Assembly (NCBI GenBank): GCA_017449065.1 | Contig: JAFSKF010000052.1 | Coordinates: 1-64,000, forward strand | Reading direction: 5' to 3' | Length of the DNA stretch: 64,000 nt | Source: Bacteroidales bacterium | GTDB lineage: Bacteria > Bacteroidota > Bacteroidia > Bacteroidales > UBA3663 | Shown here: in pieces, positions 45,353-56,030 of the stretch | Layout of the letters: each line of letters begins with the position of its first letter | How positions within the stretch are numbered: position 1 is the first letter of the stretch | Notes under the pieces: model-generated | The model's database searches: none | The model's input: the letters and a program-made list of their open reading frames with translations, nothing else | What the model was told of the DNA's origin: nothing | Translations under genes and position numbers: made by a program

Positions 45353-46630
45353 ATGTTATCCGACAGAGTTTATTCAACGCTTAACCTTTTTTTTGCGATT
45401 ATAGGCTATCAATTTGCTACTTGCTTAGCAATGCCTATATATGGAGGAGACATTATGGGAGCGACCAATAAAGTTACCATTCCATATCGTCTATTTACGA
45501 TGTTACTTGCCACAATCGTTATTGTACGAAGTTTTATTTTGCAGAAGAACTTAACTTTTAATTTGAATCGGACAATCAAACTCCTAACCTTCTTTTGGGC
45601 TTTATGGATTCTTAGACTATTTTACGATTTGGAAATCAGGTTTGATTTCGACATTCTACCAGATGAAACTTCCCGTGTATGGATGTACGTTTTTTTGCTT
45701 TGTCTTTACAGTGCCTTCTCGATTGCTGTCAGTTTTGATAAAATTGATCTGCATTTAGCATTTCGCCTTACTGCCTTTGCTATCACCATTTGTTTATTAA
45801 TCTCGCTTATTTACAACCCGCTTCTTCTGGCTAATACAGAAGAAATCATGATGAGGGTGGATGGCAATGCTGCCTTAGGAACCATTGCCTTTGGACAAAT
45901 GGGGTTAACTGCAATAATCATAGGAGCATGCATGATGCGTACAGAACATCATACGTTTTTGAAATATATCATTCCTGTTTTTTTAATCTCTGTTGGCTCT
46001 CTTATCACTTTGCGAGCTGGAAGTAGAGGTCCTTTGTTAAGTCTTTGTTGTGTAGTTGCATTCGTTATTATAACAAGCAATAAAAAACCACTGCTGGGAT
46101 TCTTTTTAGCTTTCCTTTTTATCAGTTTTTTGAACTTTTTTTTGCGAGATATCATTATGATGATTGCAAATGTCGCTCCCGTTCTTGCTGAGCGACTAAT
46201 AAACACTTCTTCCGATGATGGCAGAACCATTCTATACCAAGAAGCTATAAAATCATTCTTGCAACATCCATTTTTCGGTGATCGATTTGCCATAATTTAC
46301 TCTGACAAAACATTTATATATTCCCATAATATGATTCTTGATGCATTTATGGGTACAGGAATACTAGGTGGAATAATCTTTATCGCCATGTATGTTTCAG
46401 TAATTATGGACGGATACAAGTTGATAAAATCCGATCGAAAAAAATATATGTGGATTGTATTGATTTTAATACAACAGATGGCTGCTGGCATGACCTCTAG
46501 CGCCTTTTACCTAAAACCCATTCTCACCATTCTTATCATATTTTTAGCTTTGTCTTCCATAGATGACAGACTCAAGAAAAAAACAATCAAAAAGAAATAC
46601 AAATATGAAACAGAAAGTCTACCTTTATAA
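45353..46630 (+). CDS. wzy: O-antigen polymerase (Wzy-like)
   Basis: The 425-residue membrane protein has about ten to twelve hydrophobic segments and a long periplasmic loop. SLITLRAGSRGPLLSLCCVV matches the arginine-containing motif typical of Wzy/WaaL-type polymerases and ligases, and HPFFGDRFAIIYSDKTFIYS HNMILDAFMG is the conserved H-N periplasmic region of that family. It should join repeat units in the periplasm. Its last codons overlap the following frame by 26 bp. Confidence 0.85.
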   Translation: MLSDRVYSTLNLFFAIIGYQFATCLAMPIYGGDIMGATNKVTIPYRLFTMLLATIVIVRSFILQKNLTFNLNRTIKLLTFFWALWILRLFYDLEIRFDFDILPDETSRVWMYVFLLCLYSAFSIAVSFDKIDLHLAFRLTAFAITICLLISLIYNPLLLANTEEIMMRVDGNAALGTIAFGQMGLTAIIIGACMMRTEHHTFLKYIIPVFLISVGSLITLRAGSRGPLLSLCCVVAFVIITSNKKPLLGFFLAFLFISFLNFFLRDIIMMIANVAPVLAERLINTSSDDGRTILYQEAIKSFLQHPFFGDRFAIIYSDKTFIYSHNMILDAFMGTGILGGIIFIAMYVSVIMDGYKLIKSDRKKYMWIVLILIQQMAAGMTSSAFYLKPILTILIIFLALSSIDDRLKKKTIKKKYKYETESLPL

Positions 46631-47369
46631 TCAGTTTACAAATTCATCTCAAAAGTTACTGGCATACTATGTGGCAGTAATAATCTGGACTTGCGCATGT
46701 GTTACAGCCAATGCTGAAAACAACGTCTTGCAAAAGCCCAATCTGAAAGTCCTTGACATCGGTAACAGCTACACTAACGATGCAACTGCCCTACTGCCAA
46801 AGATTGTTGCTGCCAGCGGTTCCGACATCAGCGATTTATGTCTTTACAAGGCAACACGCGGAAGCGGGAGTTTCAAGAGCTGGTATGACCTTTACAACGA
46901 CAATGACAACACAACCTATACCATAGCAAAGGTTATGGGTGGCATCAATGCCAATATCACCACCGGCAACGGGGAGGCCGGCGACGGCACTCACTGCGAA
47001 GTAGGTTTGTGCAGATATACGGCGGCCTGTTGCTACTACGAATCACTGATAGCGCCGCGCAGCGGAATCTCCGCTCTTGGTAACACATTCAGATATGATG
47101 CTTCAAAAACTGAAACGACCTATCCGAATGTCAGCGTTACCGACGAAAATGCGCTCATTGCACAGACAGCCGCTATCCTTGCAACCGAGAACTGGTACGA
47201 ATGCATCAACCCAGAGACAAGGATTACAGGTATTCATCCTATAAACAATAGTTCAATGGGTGGAAATATAACCATTTACGACTTAAATGGAATCAGGGCA
47301 TCATCAGCGACCAGAGGCATCAAAATTATCCGTGGAGCGGATGGAACCACAAAAAAAATATTGCACTAA
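46605..47369 (+). pseudogene. chimeric, internally deleted DUF4886-like secreted protein
   Basis: From the ATG at 46605 the 254-residue product opens with MKQKVYLYNQFTNSS and a signal-like segment (YYVAVIIWTCACVTANAEN). PNLKVLDIGNSYTNDATALL is the start of a DUF4886 (SGNH-like hydrolase) domain, and GDGTHCEVGLCRYTAACCYY its very end; the middle part, which normally holds about 120 residues including the WDYISLQQ block, is missing. The C-terminus (IYDLNGIRASSATRGIKIIR) resembles a T9SS-type tail. The first 33 bases match the start of the next glycosyltransferase gene at 24 positions. The GC-richer core contrasts with its AT-rich neighbours. Most likely a decayed insertion; expression as a small protein cannot be excluded. 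Confidence 0.65.
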
Positions 47370-47374
47370 AGACA

Positions 47375-48481
47375 ATGCAACATAAAGTCTGCTTTTTCAA
47401 TCAAAGTTCTGTGCACTATCGCAAGAACATCTTTATGCTTATGGACCAAGAGGGCATAGACTTCTATTTTGGTGACTCGCGAAAGCAAGGAGCCATTAAG
47501 GAGCTTGACACAACTTGCCTCAAAAACTTCAAAGGATATTTTCATAATATCGGTTTTGGATCTGTCTATTGGCAAAATGGAGCTATCAAGTTGTTATGGA
47601 GCGATTACACCGACCTCTTTACCACTGCAACTCATTACTGTCTTTCTGCTTGGGTCATCCTACTGTTAGCGCCCCTCTTTGGCAAACGCGTATATCTGTG
47701 GTCGCACGGAGCATACGGGGACGAGCGGGGACTAAAAAAATGGCTTACAAAATGGAAAATGAAACGCGCCACAGGTTCTCTCCTCTATGGAAACTACGCA
47801 AAAAGAATTCTATTGGAATGGGGCGTACCTGATGAAAAACTGCATGTATTCTACAACTCATTGGCTTACGATGAAGAAATAGAGATTCGTAAGGGGCTTG
47901 CTCTTTCTGCCTTTTATCAGGATCATTTTGGCAACAACCGACTCAACTTAGTCTTTATCGGAAGACTTACTCCAGTCAAGAAGCTGGACATGATTGTTCA
48001 GGCTATGGCAATACTTCGAGATCGTGGCATTGAGACAAACTTGACTTATGTGGGTGACGGACCTAAAAGACATGAACTCGAAAGCCTCGTTACTGAACTG
48101 GGGTTGGACAATAACGTATGGTTCTTCGGTTCATGTTATGATGAAAGACAGATAGCTCAAATTATCTATAATGCAGACCTCTGTGTTTCCCCAGGCGATG
48201 TAGGGCTGACTGCCATGCACGCTATGACATTCGGCACTCCAGTCATCAGTCACGACAACTTCTGTCACCAGATGCCAGAATTTGAAGCAATAGAAGAAGG
48301 TAGAACTGGCAGTTTCTTCCACGAAAACGATGTGGAAAGTTTGGCTGATTGTATTCAATCGTGGCTCTCCAACGGATTGAACAGAGAACAGATAAGGCAA
48401 AACTGCTACGATGTCATCGACCATAAATACAATCCTCATCTCCAGATGGAAATGATACGCAAGGTAATATTTAAAGACTGA
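47375..48481 (+). CDS. glycosyltransferase, family 4 (GT-B)
   Basis: The 368-residue product has a GT-B fold. The C-terminal half contains [49 protein letters not shown] and [20 protein letters not shown], the nucleotide-sugar-binding signature of GT4. It transfers a sugar to the lipid-linked repeat unit at the cytoplasmic face. Donor and acceptor cannot be read. It starts five bases after the chimeric DUF4886 frame. Confidence 0.92.
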   Translation: MQHKVCFFNQSSVHYRKNIFMLMDQEGIDFYFGDSRKQGAIKELDTTCLKNFKGYFHNIGFGSVYWQNGAIKLLWSDYTDLFTTATHYCLSAWVILLLAPLFGKRVYLWSHGAYGDERGLKKWLTKWKMKRATGSLLYGNYAKRILLEWGVPDEKLHVFYNSLAYDEEIEIRKGLALSAFYQDHFGNNRLNLVFIGRLTPVKKLDMIVQAMAILRDRGIETNLTYVGDGPKRHELESLVTELGLDNNVWFFGSCYDERQIAQIIYNADLCVSPGDVGLTAMHAMTFGTPVISHDNFCHQMPEFEAIEEGRTGSFFHENDVESLADCIQSWLSNGLNREQIRQNCYDVIDHKYNPHLQMEMIRKVIFKD

Positions 48482-48486
48482 TAATT

Positions 48487-49143
48487 ATGCTACAATACCT
48501 ATCTTCTATTATCTCGCCAAAAAAGTTATTATATAAGGACATTTCTTTACTATCCTATTGGGATAGAAGGAGCACCTTTACCCCTTACACTTCTCTGCAA
48601 CGATACTCCAAGCTACTCAATTCACACGTCGGAAAGTACTCAAGAATCTGCATCAATACACACTTGCTCAATACAACGGTGGGCAACTTCAGTCTTATCT
48701 CTCGAGACACTTTAGTGGGATTGGGCGCACATCCGACCAACTTACTTAGCCCACACTCCATTTTCTATAGAAAAGGACGATGGAAATGGCATCCTGAATG
48801 GAGTGACGGCGCGATTTTTCAGGAAGAGGACTATCCTATAACAATAGGAAATGGAGTATGGGTGGCGCGAGGTTGCATTATCATGGACGGAGTCACTATT
48901 GGAGACGGAGCCATTATCGCAGCTGGTGCTGTGGTCACAAAAGATGTTCCTCCGTTTGCTGTTGTTGGCGGTGTGCCAGCCCGTGTATTAAAATATAGGT
49001 TTCCCGAGGAAACAATTAACAGGTTGCTGAAAATTCAGTGGTGGAATCTGCCCGATGATGAAATTACACGTGTTAAGAATCTTTTCCACATACCTAATCC
49101 GACAATAGAGGACATAGATACTTTTTTCCCTGGTTTTGAATAA
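48487..49143 (+). CDS. hexapeptide-repeat O-acetyltransferase
   Basis: The 218-residue product has a left-handed beta-helix: [20 protein letters not shown] followed by [20 protein letters not shown] and [15 protein letters not shown], the classical maltose/WcaF-type C-terminal motif. The N-terminal third is a helical lead-in. It should O-acetylate the glycan repeat unit. It is encoded five bases after the GT4 gene. Confidence 0.9.
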   Translation: MLQYLSSIISPKKLLYKDISLLSYWDRRSTFTPYTSLQRYSKLLNSHVGKYSRICINTHLLNTTVGNFSLISRDTLVGLGAHPTNLLSPHSIFYRKGRWKWHPEWSDGAIFQEEDYPITIGNGVWVARGCIIMDGVTIGDGAIIAAGAVVTKDVPPFAVVGGVPARVLKYRFPEETINRLLKIQWWNLPDDEITRVKNLFHIPNPTIEDIDTFFPGFE

Positions 49144-49176
49144 TTACAGAGCAATGGCATACAAAGGCATACAGCA

Positions 49177-49932
49177 ATGAGAATATCGATTATAACGGCG
49201 ACCTACAACAGCGAAAAGACAGTGCGAGATACGCTCGAAAGTATTTTGGCACAAACCTATCAGGACATCGAAAGTATCATCGTGGACGGTGCATCCAAGG
49301 ATGGCACCATGGATATTGTTCGTGAATACGAACCACGTTTTCAAGGCAGAATGCATTGGATCTGTGAACCAGACAAAGGTCTCTATGATGCTATGAATAA
49401 AGGCATACAGATGGCAAGTGGCGATATAATCGGACTACTGAATTCCGATGATTTCTATACATCTCACAATGTATTAGAAACTGTTGTAAGATCATTTAAA
49501 AACAATGATATAGATGCCTGTTATGGAGATGTTCATTATGTAGCAGACAACAATCTTGGCAAATGCATCCGCTATTACTCGTCAGCGAAATTCACACCAG
49601 AACGGATGATGTATGGCTACATGCCCGCTCACCCTTCGTTCTACTGCAGTAGGGAAATATATCATAAGTACGGACTCTTTGATATCTCTTTCAAAATAGC
49701 TGCGGATTTCGAACAACTGCTACGGCTTATATATATTGAAAGAATTAGGATTAAATACATTCCAATGGATTTTGTAACGATGCGAATGGGTGGGGCATCA
49801 ACCTCAGGTATTCGAGTCCGGATAAAAATTATGAAAGAGCATTTAAGGGGTTTCCGTAAGAATGGAATCCGCAATAATTTCTTTAGACTTTCATTAAGAT
49901 ATTTTGGTAAAATTTTAGAATATATACACTAA
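49177..49932 (+). CDS. glycosyltransferase, family 2 (GT-A)
   Basis: The 251-residue product starts MRISIITATYNSEKTVRDTL, with VDGASKDGT and the metal-binding LNSDDFY motif (DxD position), then AHPSFYCSREIYHKYGLFD, as in WcaE-like transferases. It adds a sugar to the repeat unit. Together with the GT4 and the WecA-type initiator it suggests a repeat unit of about three sugars. Confidence 0.93.
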   Translation: MRISIITATYNSEKTVRDTLESILAQTYQDIESIIVDGASKDGTMDIVREYEPRFQGRMHWICEPDKGLYDAMNKGIQMASGDIIGLLNSDDFYTSHNVLETVVRSFKNNDIDACYGDVHYVADNNLGKCIRYYSSAKFTPERMMYGYMPAHPSFYCSREIYHKYGLFDISFKIAADFEQLLRLIYIERIRIKYIPMDFVTMRMGGASTSGIRVRIKIMKEHLRGFRKNGIRNNFFRLSLRYFGKILEYIH

Positions 49933-49937
49933 TAATT

Positions 49938-51008
49938 ATGGCGCATGATATTTATCCTGTAGTAGTCATTTTTGGGGTATCGCTACTTGTCGCAATACTG
50001 CTATACCGTCCCATCTTGAGTGTTTCCAGAAAACTGAACATCTATGACAATCCAGAGGCACGGAAACTCCAAAAGGTTCCTGTCCCTGTAATGGGAGGCT
50101 TCGTAGGTTTCACAGGAACGATTGCCGGATCTCTTTGTCTTGGTGCCATTTACGACTACAAGACCATCATCCCCCTTATAGTGGCCATGCTGATAATGTT
50201 GGCCGCAGGAGCGTGGGATGATATCCGAAATCTATCTCCATACACGAAGTTCATCATAGAAATCATTGTGGTTCTATCGCTGGCTTATGTCAACGAAAGT
50301 CCTTTGAATGACTTCCACGGTCTATGGGGCGTTCATGAGATATCGCCATGGATAGCGTGGCCGCTGACAGTTGTAGCATGTGTGGGAATCATCAACGCTA
50401 TCAATATGGCTGACGGAATCGACGGTCTCTCGTCGGGTTTCTGCATCATGATCTTCACTTTCTTTTCCTGGCAGTTATTCAGATCTCATGACTTTGTCCG
50501 TGCGGCTTTTGGTCTGACGATAGTTGGAAGTCTTATCCCATTCTTTATCATGAACGTATTCAGTCGGAAAGCAAAAATGTTCATTGGAGATGCAGGCACG
50601 ATGATGCTTGGCATTGCTATATGCGACTTCGTAATGGCCATTCTGACCAAAGACTCGCCATCAGCCTTGTTTTTCGACAAAAAAGATGTCTGCCTTATTG
50701 CCTTTGTTCTGGCCGTGCTGGGCATTCCTGTTTTCGACACACTCAGAGTAATGTTTGGTCGCATCATGCACGGCTGCTCTCCTTTCCGTCCAGACAAGAC
50801 CCACCTTCACCACGCCTTTCTCGATTACGGATTCCACCATCTGGAAATAACTCTTATGGAGATTCTTCTCAACATGCTCATCATCTTCTTCTGGATGGCA
50901 TTAGACAGTTCTCACTTTTCCATAGAGTGGCAGTTGTATGGAGTAATCGCGGCAAACATAGCATGTACCTTTGGACTTTATTGGATATTACTCCACCTTA
51001 AAAAATAA
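49938..51008 (+). CDS. initiating sugar-phosphate transferase, MraY/WecA family
   Basis: The 356-residue integral membrane protein has about eleven helices and the family motifs AAGAWDDIRNL (aspartates for Mg binding), INAINMADGIDGLSSGFC, FIGDAGTMMLG and RPDKTHLHHAFLDYG. It transfers an N-acetylhexosamine 1-phosphate to undecaprenyl phosphate and so starts the glycan. Its place as last gene of the operon is common in Bacteroides capsule loci. The tolC-like gene converges from the right with only two bases between, and no terminator is visible. Confidence 0.93.
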   Translation: MAHDIYPVVVIFGVSLLVAILLYRPILSVSRKLNIYDNPEARKLQKVPVPVMGGFVGFTGTIAGSLCLGAIYDYKTIIPLIVAMLIMLAAGAWDDIRNLSPYTKFIIEIIVVLSLAYVNESPLNDFHGLWGVHEISPWIAWPLTVVACVGIINAINMADGIDGLSSGFCIMIFTFFSWQLFRSHDFVRAAFGLTIVGSLIPFFIMNVFSRKAKMFIGDAGTMMLGIAICDFVMAILTKDSPSALFFDKKDVCLIAFVLAVLGIPVFDTLRVMFGRIMHGCSPFRPDKTHLHHAFLDYGFHHLEITLMEILLNMLIIFFWMALDSSHFSIEWQLYGVIAANIACTFGLYWILLHLKK

Positions 51009-51010
51009 TA

Positions 51011-52339
51011 CTACTGCCCATTGTAAAACTGCAAAATCCGTAGCCGCATCAGGAACTCGTACTTGGCTTGCAGTTCATCGTGCTGCGCTTTCTGGCGGTT
51101 CGTGCTTGCCTGCTGCAAGTCGTAGTTAGTTCCCTTGCCGGAAGCATAGCGTTCTGCTTCATACTGGTAGGCCAAGGAGGTCGATTGGTGGGCTTTCTGT
51201 GCCGACGCATAGTTTTCGCGTGCCTTCACAGCATTCCAATAGGCTTGCTGAATTTCCTTGCGCAGATTCTGCTGGGCTTCGGTTAAGGCAAGATGCTGGC
51301 TCTCGATGTTGAGTTTCGCCTGACGCACGTTGTTGCGAGTTGAGAAGCGATCGAAGATAGGAATGTTGAGCGACAAACCCAGATATTCCGACCCGTTCAG
51401 ATCGAGCTGCTTGTGCAACGACATATTCTGACTGTTGTACAGATGATAATAGCTGTTGCTGTAGGAAGCATTGAACGAAAGAGTTGGCATATATCCGCTC
51501 TTTGTGGCCTTGAGCTGATATTTGCTACTCTCCAGATTGTATTTTGCAGCCATGATGGACGGATGGTTTTCCAAAGCAGCATGAAAAACCTGGTCGGCAG
51601 GCTCAATCTCCGCTCCCATCTTCTTCGTATCGATGTCCTGAATGGAGAATTGTTCGACATTGCCCTCCAAGTTCAGCATCTGCATTAGGTCGAGGCGGGC
51701 TAATATCTCGTTGCCTTGTGCCTCAGTCAGGTTATGCCGGCTCATCGCCAGTTGCGCTTCTGCCGCAGCCACCTCCGACTCCGGACGCTTTCCTGCCTCG
51801 AACAACGCTTTGGCATTCTCACAATTGACGCTATCGAGTTCAAGCTGACGTTGCTGCACCAGAGTCATTCCTTTGTAGTAAAGGGCATTCAGATAATACG
51901 TAGCCACCTGTATGCCGATGTCGCGACGTGCTTTCTCGAGCGTTGCAGATGCTGCCTCCAAAGAATACCGGTTCGACTTGATCTGGTTCGGAATGCGGAA
52001 CCCTGTGAACAAGGGCACCGAAGCACCGATGCTGAAACTGGTTTGCGAAGAGGTCTGATCGACGGTCGATCCGTCGCGACCTGTGCTTCGACCGAAGCCC
52101 CAACCCTGCCCCACGGATGCATTCACGTCAGGCAGACGGTTCATCTTAGAGGAATTGAGGGTAATCTCCTGATTCTGACGGGAAAGTTCCTGCTGTTGAA
52201 TGGAAACATTGTGCCCGATTGCATAGTCGATACAGTTCTGCAGGCTCATGCTCTGAGCCGACAACGTTGAGCCGGAAAGCGACAGACAAAGGAGAGCCGC
52301 CAGGCTTATTCCCCGAACATTATTCTTCAGTCTTTTCAT
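51011..52339 (-). CDS. TolC-family outer-membrane efflux protein
   Basis: The 442-residue product has a signal peptide (LAALLCLSLSGSTLSAQ) followed by two long-helix repeats of the OEP type (SLQNCIDYAIGHNVSIQQQE, and RQAKLNIESQHLALTEAQQN). It forms the trimeric exit duct through the outer membrane. Its first codons overlap the end of the adaptor gene by 20 bp. It is last gene of the five-gene efflux operon. Confidence 0.93.
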   Translation of the reverse strand: MKRLKNNVRGISLAALLCLSLSGSTLSAQSMSLQNCIDYAIGHNVSIQQQELSRQNQEITLNSSKMNRLPDVNASVGQGWGFGRSTGRDGSTVDQTSSQTSFSIGASVPLFTGFRIPNQIKSNRYSLEAASATLEKARRDIGIQVATYYLNALYYKGMTLVQQRQLELDSVNCENAKALFEAGKRPESEVAAAEAQLAMSRHNLTEAQGNEILARLDLMQMLNLEGNVEQFSIQDIDTKKMGAEIEPADQVFHAALENHPSIMAAKYNLESSKYQLKATKSGYMPTLSFNASYSNSYYHLYNSQNMSLHKQLDLNGSEYLGLSLNIPIFDRFSTRNNVRQAKLNIESQHLALTEAQQNLRKEIQQAYWNAVKARENYASAQKAHQSTSLAYQYEAERYASGKGTNYDLQQASTNRQKAQHDELQAKYEFLMRLRILQFYNGQ

Positions 52340-53426
52340 TGCCTCGCAGTTTCATATCGTTGGTAACTCCGTTCAGAATCTCAATGTAGATGCCATCGCT
52401 CTGTCCCACTTCGACCGGAACCTTCCGGAAGGTCTGCGGAACAACGGCCTCATCGGAAGTGAGCTGATAGACAAAAGTGGAATCCTCGACGAACTCGACT
52501 GCCGTTTCCTTAACAGCCAGCACCTGATTGCGACGCACCAATTCGATTTCGCTGTTGGCACTATATCCGGCACGAATCACAATCGTATCGGGAATCTGTG
52601 CCGCAGCCTTGATTTCGAACATCACAGCGCCGTTGCTCTCCGTACCCTTAGGAGAAATATATTCAAGGGTGGCCGGTAACTTCACGCCCTGAATGGCACC
52701 GATGCTGAGGTTTACACCCATACCGACCTGCATCTTCCCGACTTCGGTCTCATCGATGCTGCCCCTGAAAATAATATCGTTCATGTCGGCAACGGTGGCT
52801 ACGGTCGTACCTTCGTTGTACGAGTTGGCATTGATGACCGATGTACCGATCTTAACGGGAACATCGAGCACCATACCGGTAATGGTGCTGCGCACAATCG
52901 TGGTATTGATCTTGCCGGAACGCTTGCTGATGCCATCGGTCACAATATCGAGGGCATCCTGTGCCGCCTGCGCATTTTCGCGGGCTTTCTCCAGATTGTT
53001 CTGGCTCTGTTCGAACTCTTCTTTGCTCACCACCCCTTTCCGGTAAAGCCCTTCCACACGGGCGTGTTCACGCTCCATCTCTTCGAGAGTCAGATTCGTG
53101 GTTCGCACCTGACTCTGGGCACTGGCCAACGCCTGAATGTCGGGAATGACGGCCACTTTGGCGATAGCGTCGCCTGTCTTGACACGATCGCCGGCTTCGA
53201 CATATAGTTCGGTAATGATTCCCTGGATCTGTGGCTTGATATTCACCTCGTCGCGTGGTTCGACCTTACCGCTTGCCACCGAAGTCTTCACGATGTCGCG
53301 CACCTCGGGCACTATCAGTTCATAGACGATCTCTTTGGGTTGCGACTGCTTCCAGAGGAAGTAGAAGGTGTAAAGCACAAAAGCACCTACAAGACACCAC
53401 AATACAATTTTTACATACTTTTTCAT
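52320..53426 (-). CDS. periplasmic adaptor subunit (HlyD/MacA family)
   Basis: The 368-residue product has one N-terminal membrane helix (IVLWCLVGAFVLYTFYFLW), then SGKVEPRDEVNIKPQIQGII (lipoyl-half motif), a coiled-coil hairpin (LEEMEREHARVEGLYRKGVV and following), and beta-barrel and membrane-proximal domains. It bridges the ABC permease and the TolC channel. Confidence 0.93.
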   Translation of the reverse strand: MKKYVKIVLWCLVGAFVLYTFYFLWKQSQPKEIVYELIVPEVRDIVKTSVASGKVEPRDEVNIKPQIQGIITELYVEAGDRVKTGDAIAKVAVIPDIQALASAQSQVRTTNLTLEEMEREHARVEGLYRKGVVSKEEFEQSQNNLEKARENAQAAQDALDIVTDGISKRSGKINTTIVRSTITGMVLDVPVKIGTSVINANSYNEGTTVATVADMNDIIFRGSIDETEVGKMQVGMGVNLSIGAIQGVKLPATLEYISPKGTESNGAVMFEIKAAAQIPDTIVIRAGYSANSEIELVRRNQVLAVKETAVEFVEDSTFVYQLTSDEAVVPQTFRKVPVEVGQSDGIYIEILNGVTNDMKLRGNEKTEE

Positions 53427-53509
53427 AGTGATATATTTTTATTTTTTGATTCTAATTCATGTTTCGCAAGTTTTCAACTCGCTCGTTATTAAGGGGAGTA
53501 AAAGGGGAG

Positions 53510-54766
53510 TTATTCTTCCCGCAAGGCATCGATTGCCTTGATTTTCATCGCCCGATGTGCCGGCATCCAGCCGGCCAGCAATCCTCCGAGCACTATCACG
53601 AAGAAAGCCGCGATGGCTACCGAGAACGAGATGTGCGGGTTGGACATACTGAACTCCCCATCGGGTGCCGGATTCGCTTTCAGAATGGAATCGGCAATGT
53701 GGAGAATCCAAATGCCCAACATCAGGCCCGATATACCGGCAGCTGACGTGAGCACCAGACTTTCTGCCAAGATTTGCGAAAGAATGGTGAAAGGCTTGGC
53801 ACCCAAAGCACGCCGCACGCCAATCTCCTGCGTGCGTTCCTTCACGGTGACCAGCATGATGTTGGAGATACCAATCAAACCGGCCAGCAACGAACCGCAC
53901 CCGACAATCCACAGCAGGATATTGATGCCCAAAAACAGCATCTTGAAACTATCGAAGATCTCTTGCAGATTGAATGACCAGAAGGCGGCCTTGTCATCGG
54001 GATGCACAAAATGATGCTCTTTTGGCTTGCTCAGAATACGGTCTTCCCACTCCGAAATCGGGTACTTTTCCTTCAGCGTAACCACAATCAGATCAATGTG
54101 ATCGCCCTGATTGTAAGTCAGCTGCGCGGTTGTTAGCGGAAGCAGAATGGAACGATCGATGTCCGCTCCCAGATTGATCATGCCGGACAGTTTCTTCACC
54201 ACACCTACCACGGTGTAATAGATGCCTCCCGTTTTGATCAGCTTGCCGCATGGATCACCTCCGGCCGGGAAAAGCGTTTCATACACCTCAAGGCCTAACA
54301 CACAAACCTTCCGATGCTCATGTAAGTCGATATCGTTAATATACCGACCATAGAGCACCTGTTGCGGTATGACGTGATAGTAACTGCCATAGGTGCCTAC
54401 CATCGTGGCGCTGTATTTCTGGTCCTGATAGGTAGCCTCGTTGCCTCGCACGAAATTGAGCGGCGTAAGATATTCCATCTGTTTGGCCAGATCCTCTTTC
54501 AGCAGCACCAGATCGTCGTTATCGGTCTGAATCGTACGGTTGATGCCAAAACCTTTGTAGGTCATTGAGGTGTGGTCGCCCCCGAAGAACATACTGTTGC
54601 TCGGAATGGACGACAAACTGCCCACAATACCTCCAAAAATACCTTCACCGAAACCGACCAACAGAATCAGCATCAGCAGGCCCCAGAAGACACCGAAAGC
54701 CGTCATGATCGAACGCCACTTGTTGCGGCGTATCGTTTGCCATATTTCTACCCAAAGTTCTGTCAT
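53510..54766 (-). CDS. MacB-like ABC transporter permease (second)
   Basis: The 418-residue product has one N-terminal helix (IMTAFGVFWGLLMLILLVGF), a large periplasmic domain and three C-terminal helices with NIMLVTVKERTQEIGVRRAL, the FtsX/MacB signature. The ATPase is encoded separately. It starts within the last codon of the preceding permease gene (4-bp overlap). The 83-bp gap to the adaptor gene contains a short remnant (53491-53510) of the fold-back repeat arm. Confidence 0.93.
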   Translation of the reverse strand: MTELWVEIWQTIRRNKWRSIMTAFGVFWGLLMLILLVGFGEGIFGGIVGSLSSIPSNSMFFGGDHTSMTYKGFGINRTIQTDNDDLVLLKEDLAKQMEYLTPLNFVRGNEATYQDQKYSATMVGTYGSYYHVIPQQVLYGRYINDIDLHEHRKVCVLGLEVYETLFPAGGDPCGKLIKTGGIYYTVVGVVKKLSGMINLGADIDRSILLPLTTAQLTYNQGDHIDLIVVTLKEKYPISEWEDRILSKPKEHHFVHPDDKAAFWSFNLQEIFDSFKMLFLGINILLWIVGCGSLLAGLIGISNIMLVTVKERTQEIGVRRALGAKPFTILSQILAESLVLTSAAGISGLMLGIWILHIADSILKANPAPDGEFSMSNPHISFSVAIAAFFVIVLGGLLAGWMPAHRAMKIKAIDALREE

Positions 54767-56016
54767 GATGCTGCCAATGCTTCTACAGGTTTAACACTCA
54801 CCGCACGCTTGGCCGGCACATAGCCGGCAATCATTCCGGCCACAACCATCACCAAAGTGGCAGCAACAACAATAGGCATATCGACGGTCGGATGTTGGAA
54901 CGGGAACGACGATTCGGAGGTCTGCGCTGCCATCGTGAGAATGAAATCGACCAACTGCGTGAGTCCGATTCCGAAAAACAGTCCCATATAACCGAAAACC
55001 AACGTAATGGCTACCGATTCCAACAGCACCAACGTGATGATCTGTCGAGGACGTGCCCCCAATGCCTTGCGGATACCGAACTCGTGGGTTCGCTCGCGCA
55101 CCGTGATGAGCATGATGTTCGAAATACCCGTCACGCCGGCAATCAACGTTGCAATACCGATCAGCCAGATGAAAAGCTGCAATCCGGCAAAGATGGATTG
55201 TGCGGTCACGTAATCCTCATAGGAATTCCAGATATACATGGCAGAACGGTCGTCTGGATCAAAGTAATGCCGCTTGGACATTACCCGACGCAGCGCTCTG
55301 TTGAACTCTTCGTTGGCTTCATTAGTTTCCAGATTCCCTACAATCATGCGCAACTCGGAATAATAGCCATCAGGCTCATAGATGGTGCCAACGGTAGTGA
55401 TGGGTGCTGATATCGGTGTCTGCTGATATTGATTAGAGGAATGGAAGATGCCTATCAGCTGAAACGGGATATTATTCAGTTTGATCCAGGTGCCAATAAC
55501 GGCATCCGACGAACTGCCAAACAGTTTTTCCACATCCTTATCGACCATGAGACACACTTTACGCTGTTCGCGCACATCCATCTCGTTCAAAGAGCGGCCT
55601 GCCACAATCTTGTAGCCGCTGCTTTTCACATACGACGGATAGACACCTTCGAGCGTGGTGCTCTGATATTGGGTTCCGTAACTGACCTGCACGCTGGTTT
55701 CGAACACCGGCTGAATCTCGTCGATAATCTCGGGAAAATTCTCTTGCAAATAATCCAGATCACTTGCCGTGAAATGCGTATTCCGGTATTTGGGCAATCC
55801 ATTGTAGGATTTGGAAGCCCATCCTGGCCAAAGCGTAACGCGATTGACCGACTGCTTTCCGAACTGCTCCATCATGCCGTTCATCAGGCCATTACCGGCA
55901 CCCAGCAGCACAATGAGCATAAAGATGCCCCAGGCGATGCTGAAACCGGTTAAGGCGATGCGCAGCTTGTTGCGGCTCATCGAAACATAAACTTCCGAAA
56001 AACTATCGAAAATCAT
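54763..56016 (-). CDS. MacB-like ABC transporter permease (first)
   Basis: The 417-residue product has the same topology as the other permease: an N-terminal helix (IALTGFSIAWGIFMLIVLLG), a periplasmic domain of about 250 residues, and NIMLITVRERTHEFGIRKAL before the C-terminal helices. The two permeases are similar but distinct, so they probably form a heterodimer. Transported substrate unknown; macrolide or peptide export is typical for the family. Confidence 0.93.
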   Translation of the reverse strand: MIFDSFSEVYVSMSRNKLRIALTGFSIAWGIFMLIVLLGAGNGLMNGMMEQFGKQSVNRVTLWPGWASKSYNGLPKYRNTHFTASDLDYLQENFPEIIDEIQPVFETSVQVSYGTQYQSTTLEGVYPSYVKSSGYKIVAGRSLNEMDVREQRKVCLMVDKDVEKLFGSSSDAVIGTWIKLNNIPFQLIGIFHSSNQYQQTPISAPITTVGTIYEPDGYYSELRMIVGNLETNEANEEFNRALRRVMSKRHYFDPDDRSAMYIWNSYEDYVTAQSIFAGLQLFIWLIGIATLIAGVTGISNIMLITVRERTHEFGIRKALGARPRQIITLVLLESVAITLVFGYMGLFFGIGLTQLVDFILTMAAQTSESSFPFQHPTVDMPIVVAATLVMVVAGMIAGYVPAKRAVSVKPVEALAAS

Positions 56017-56030
56017 AAGCTTTTTCCCTA

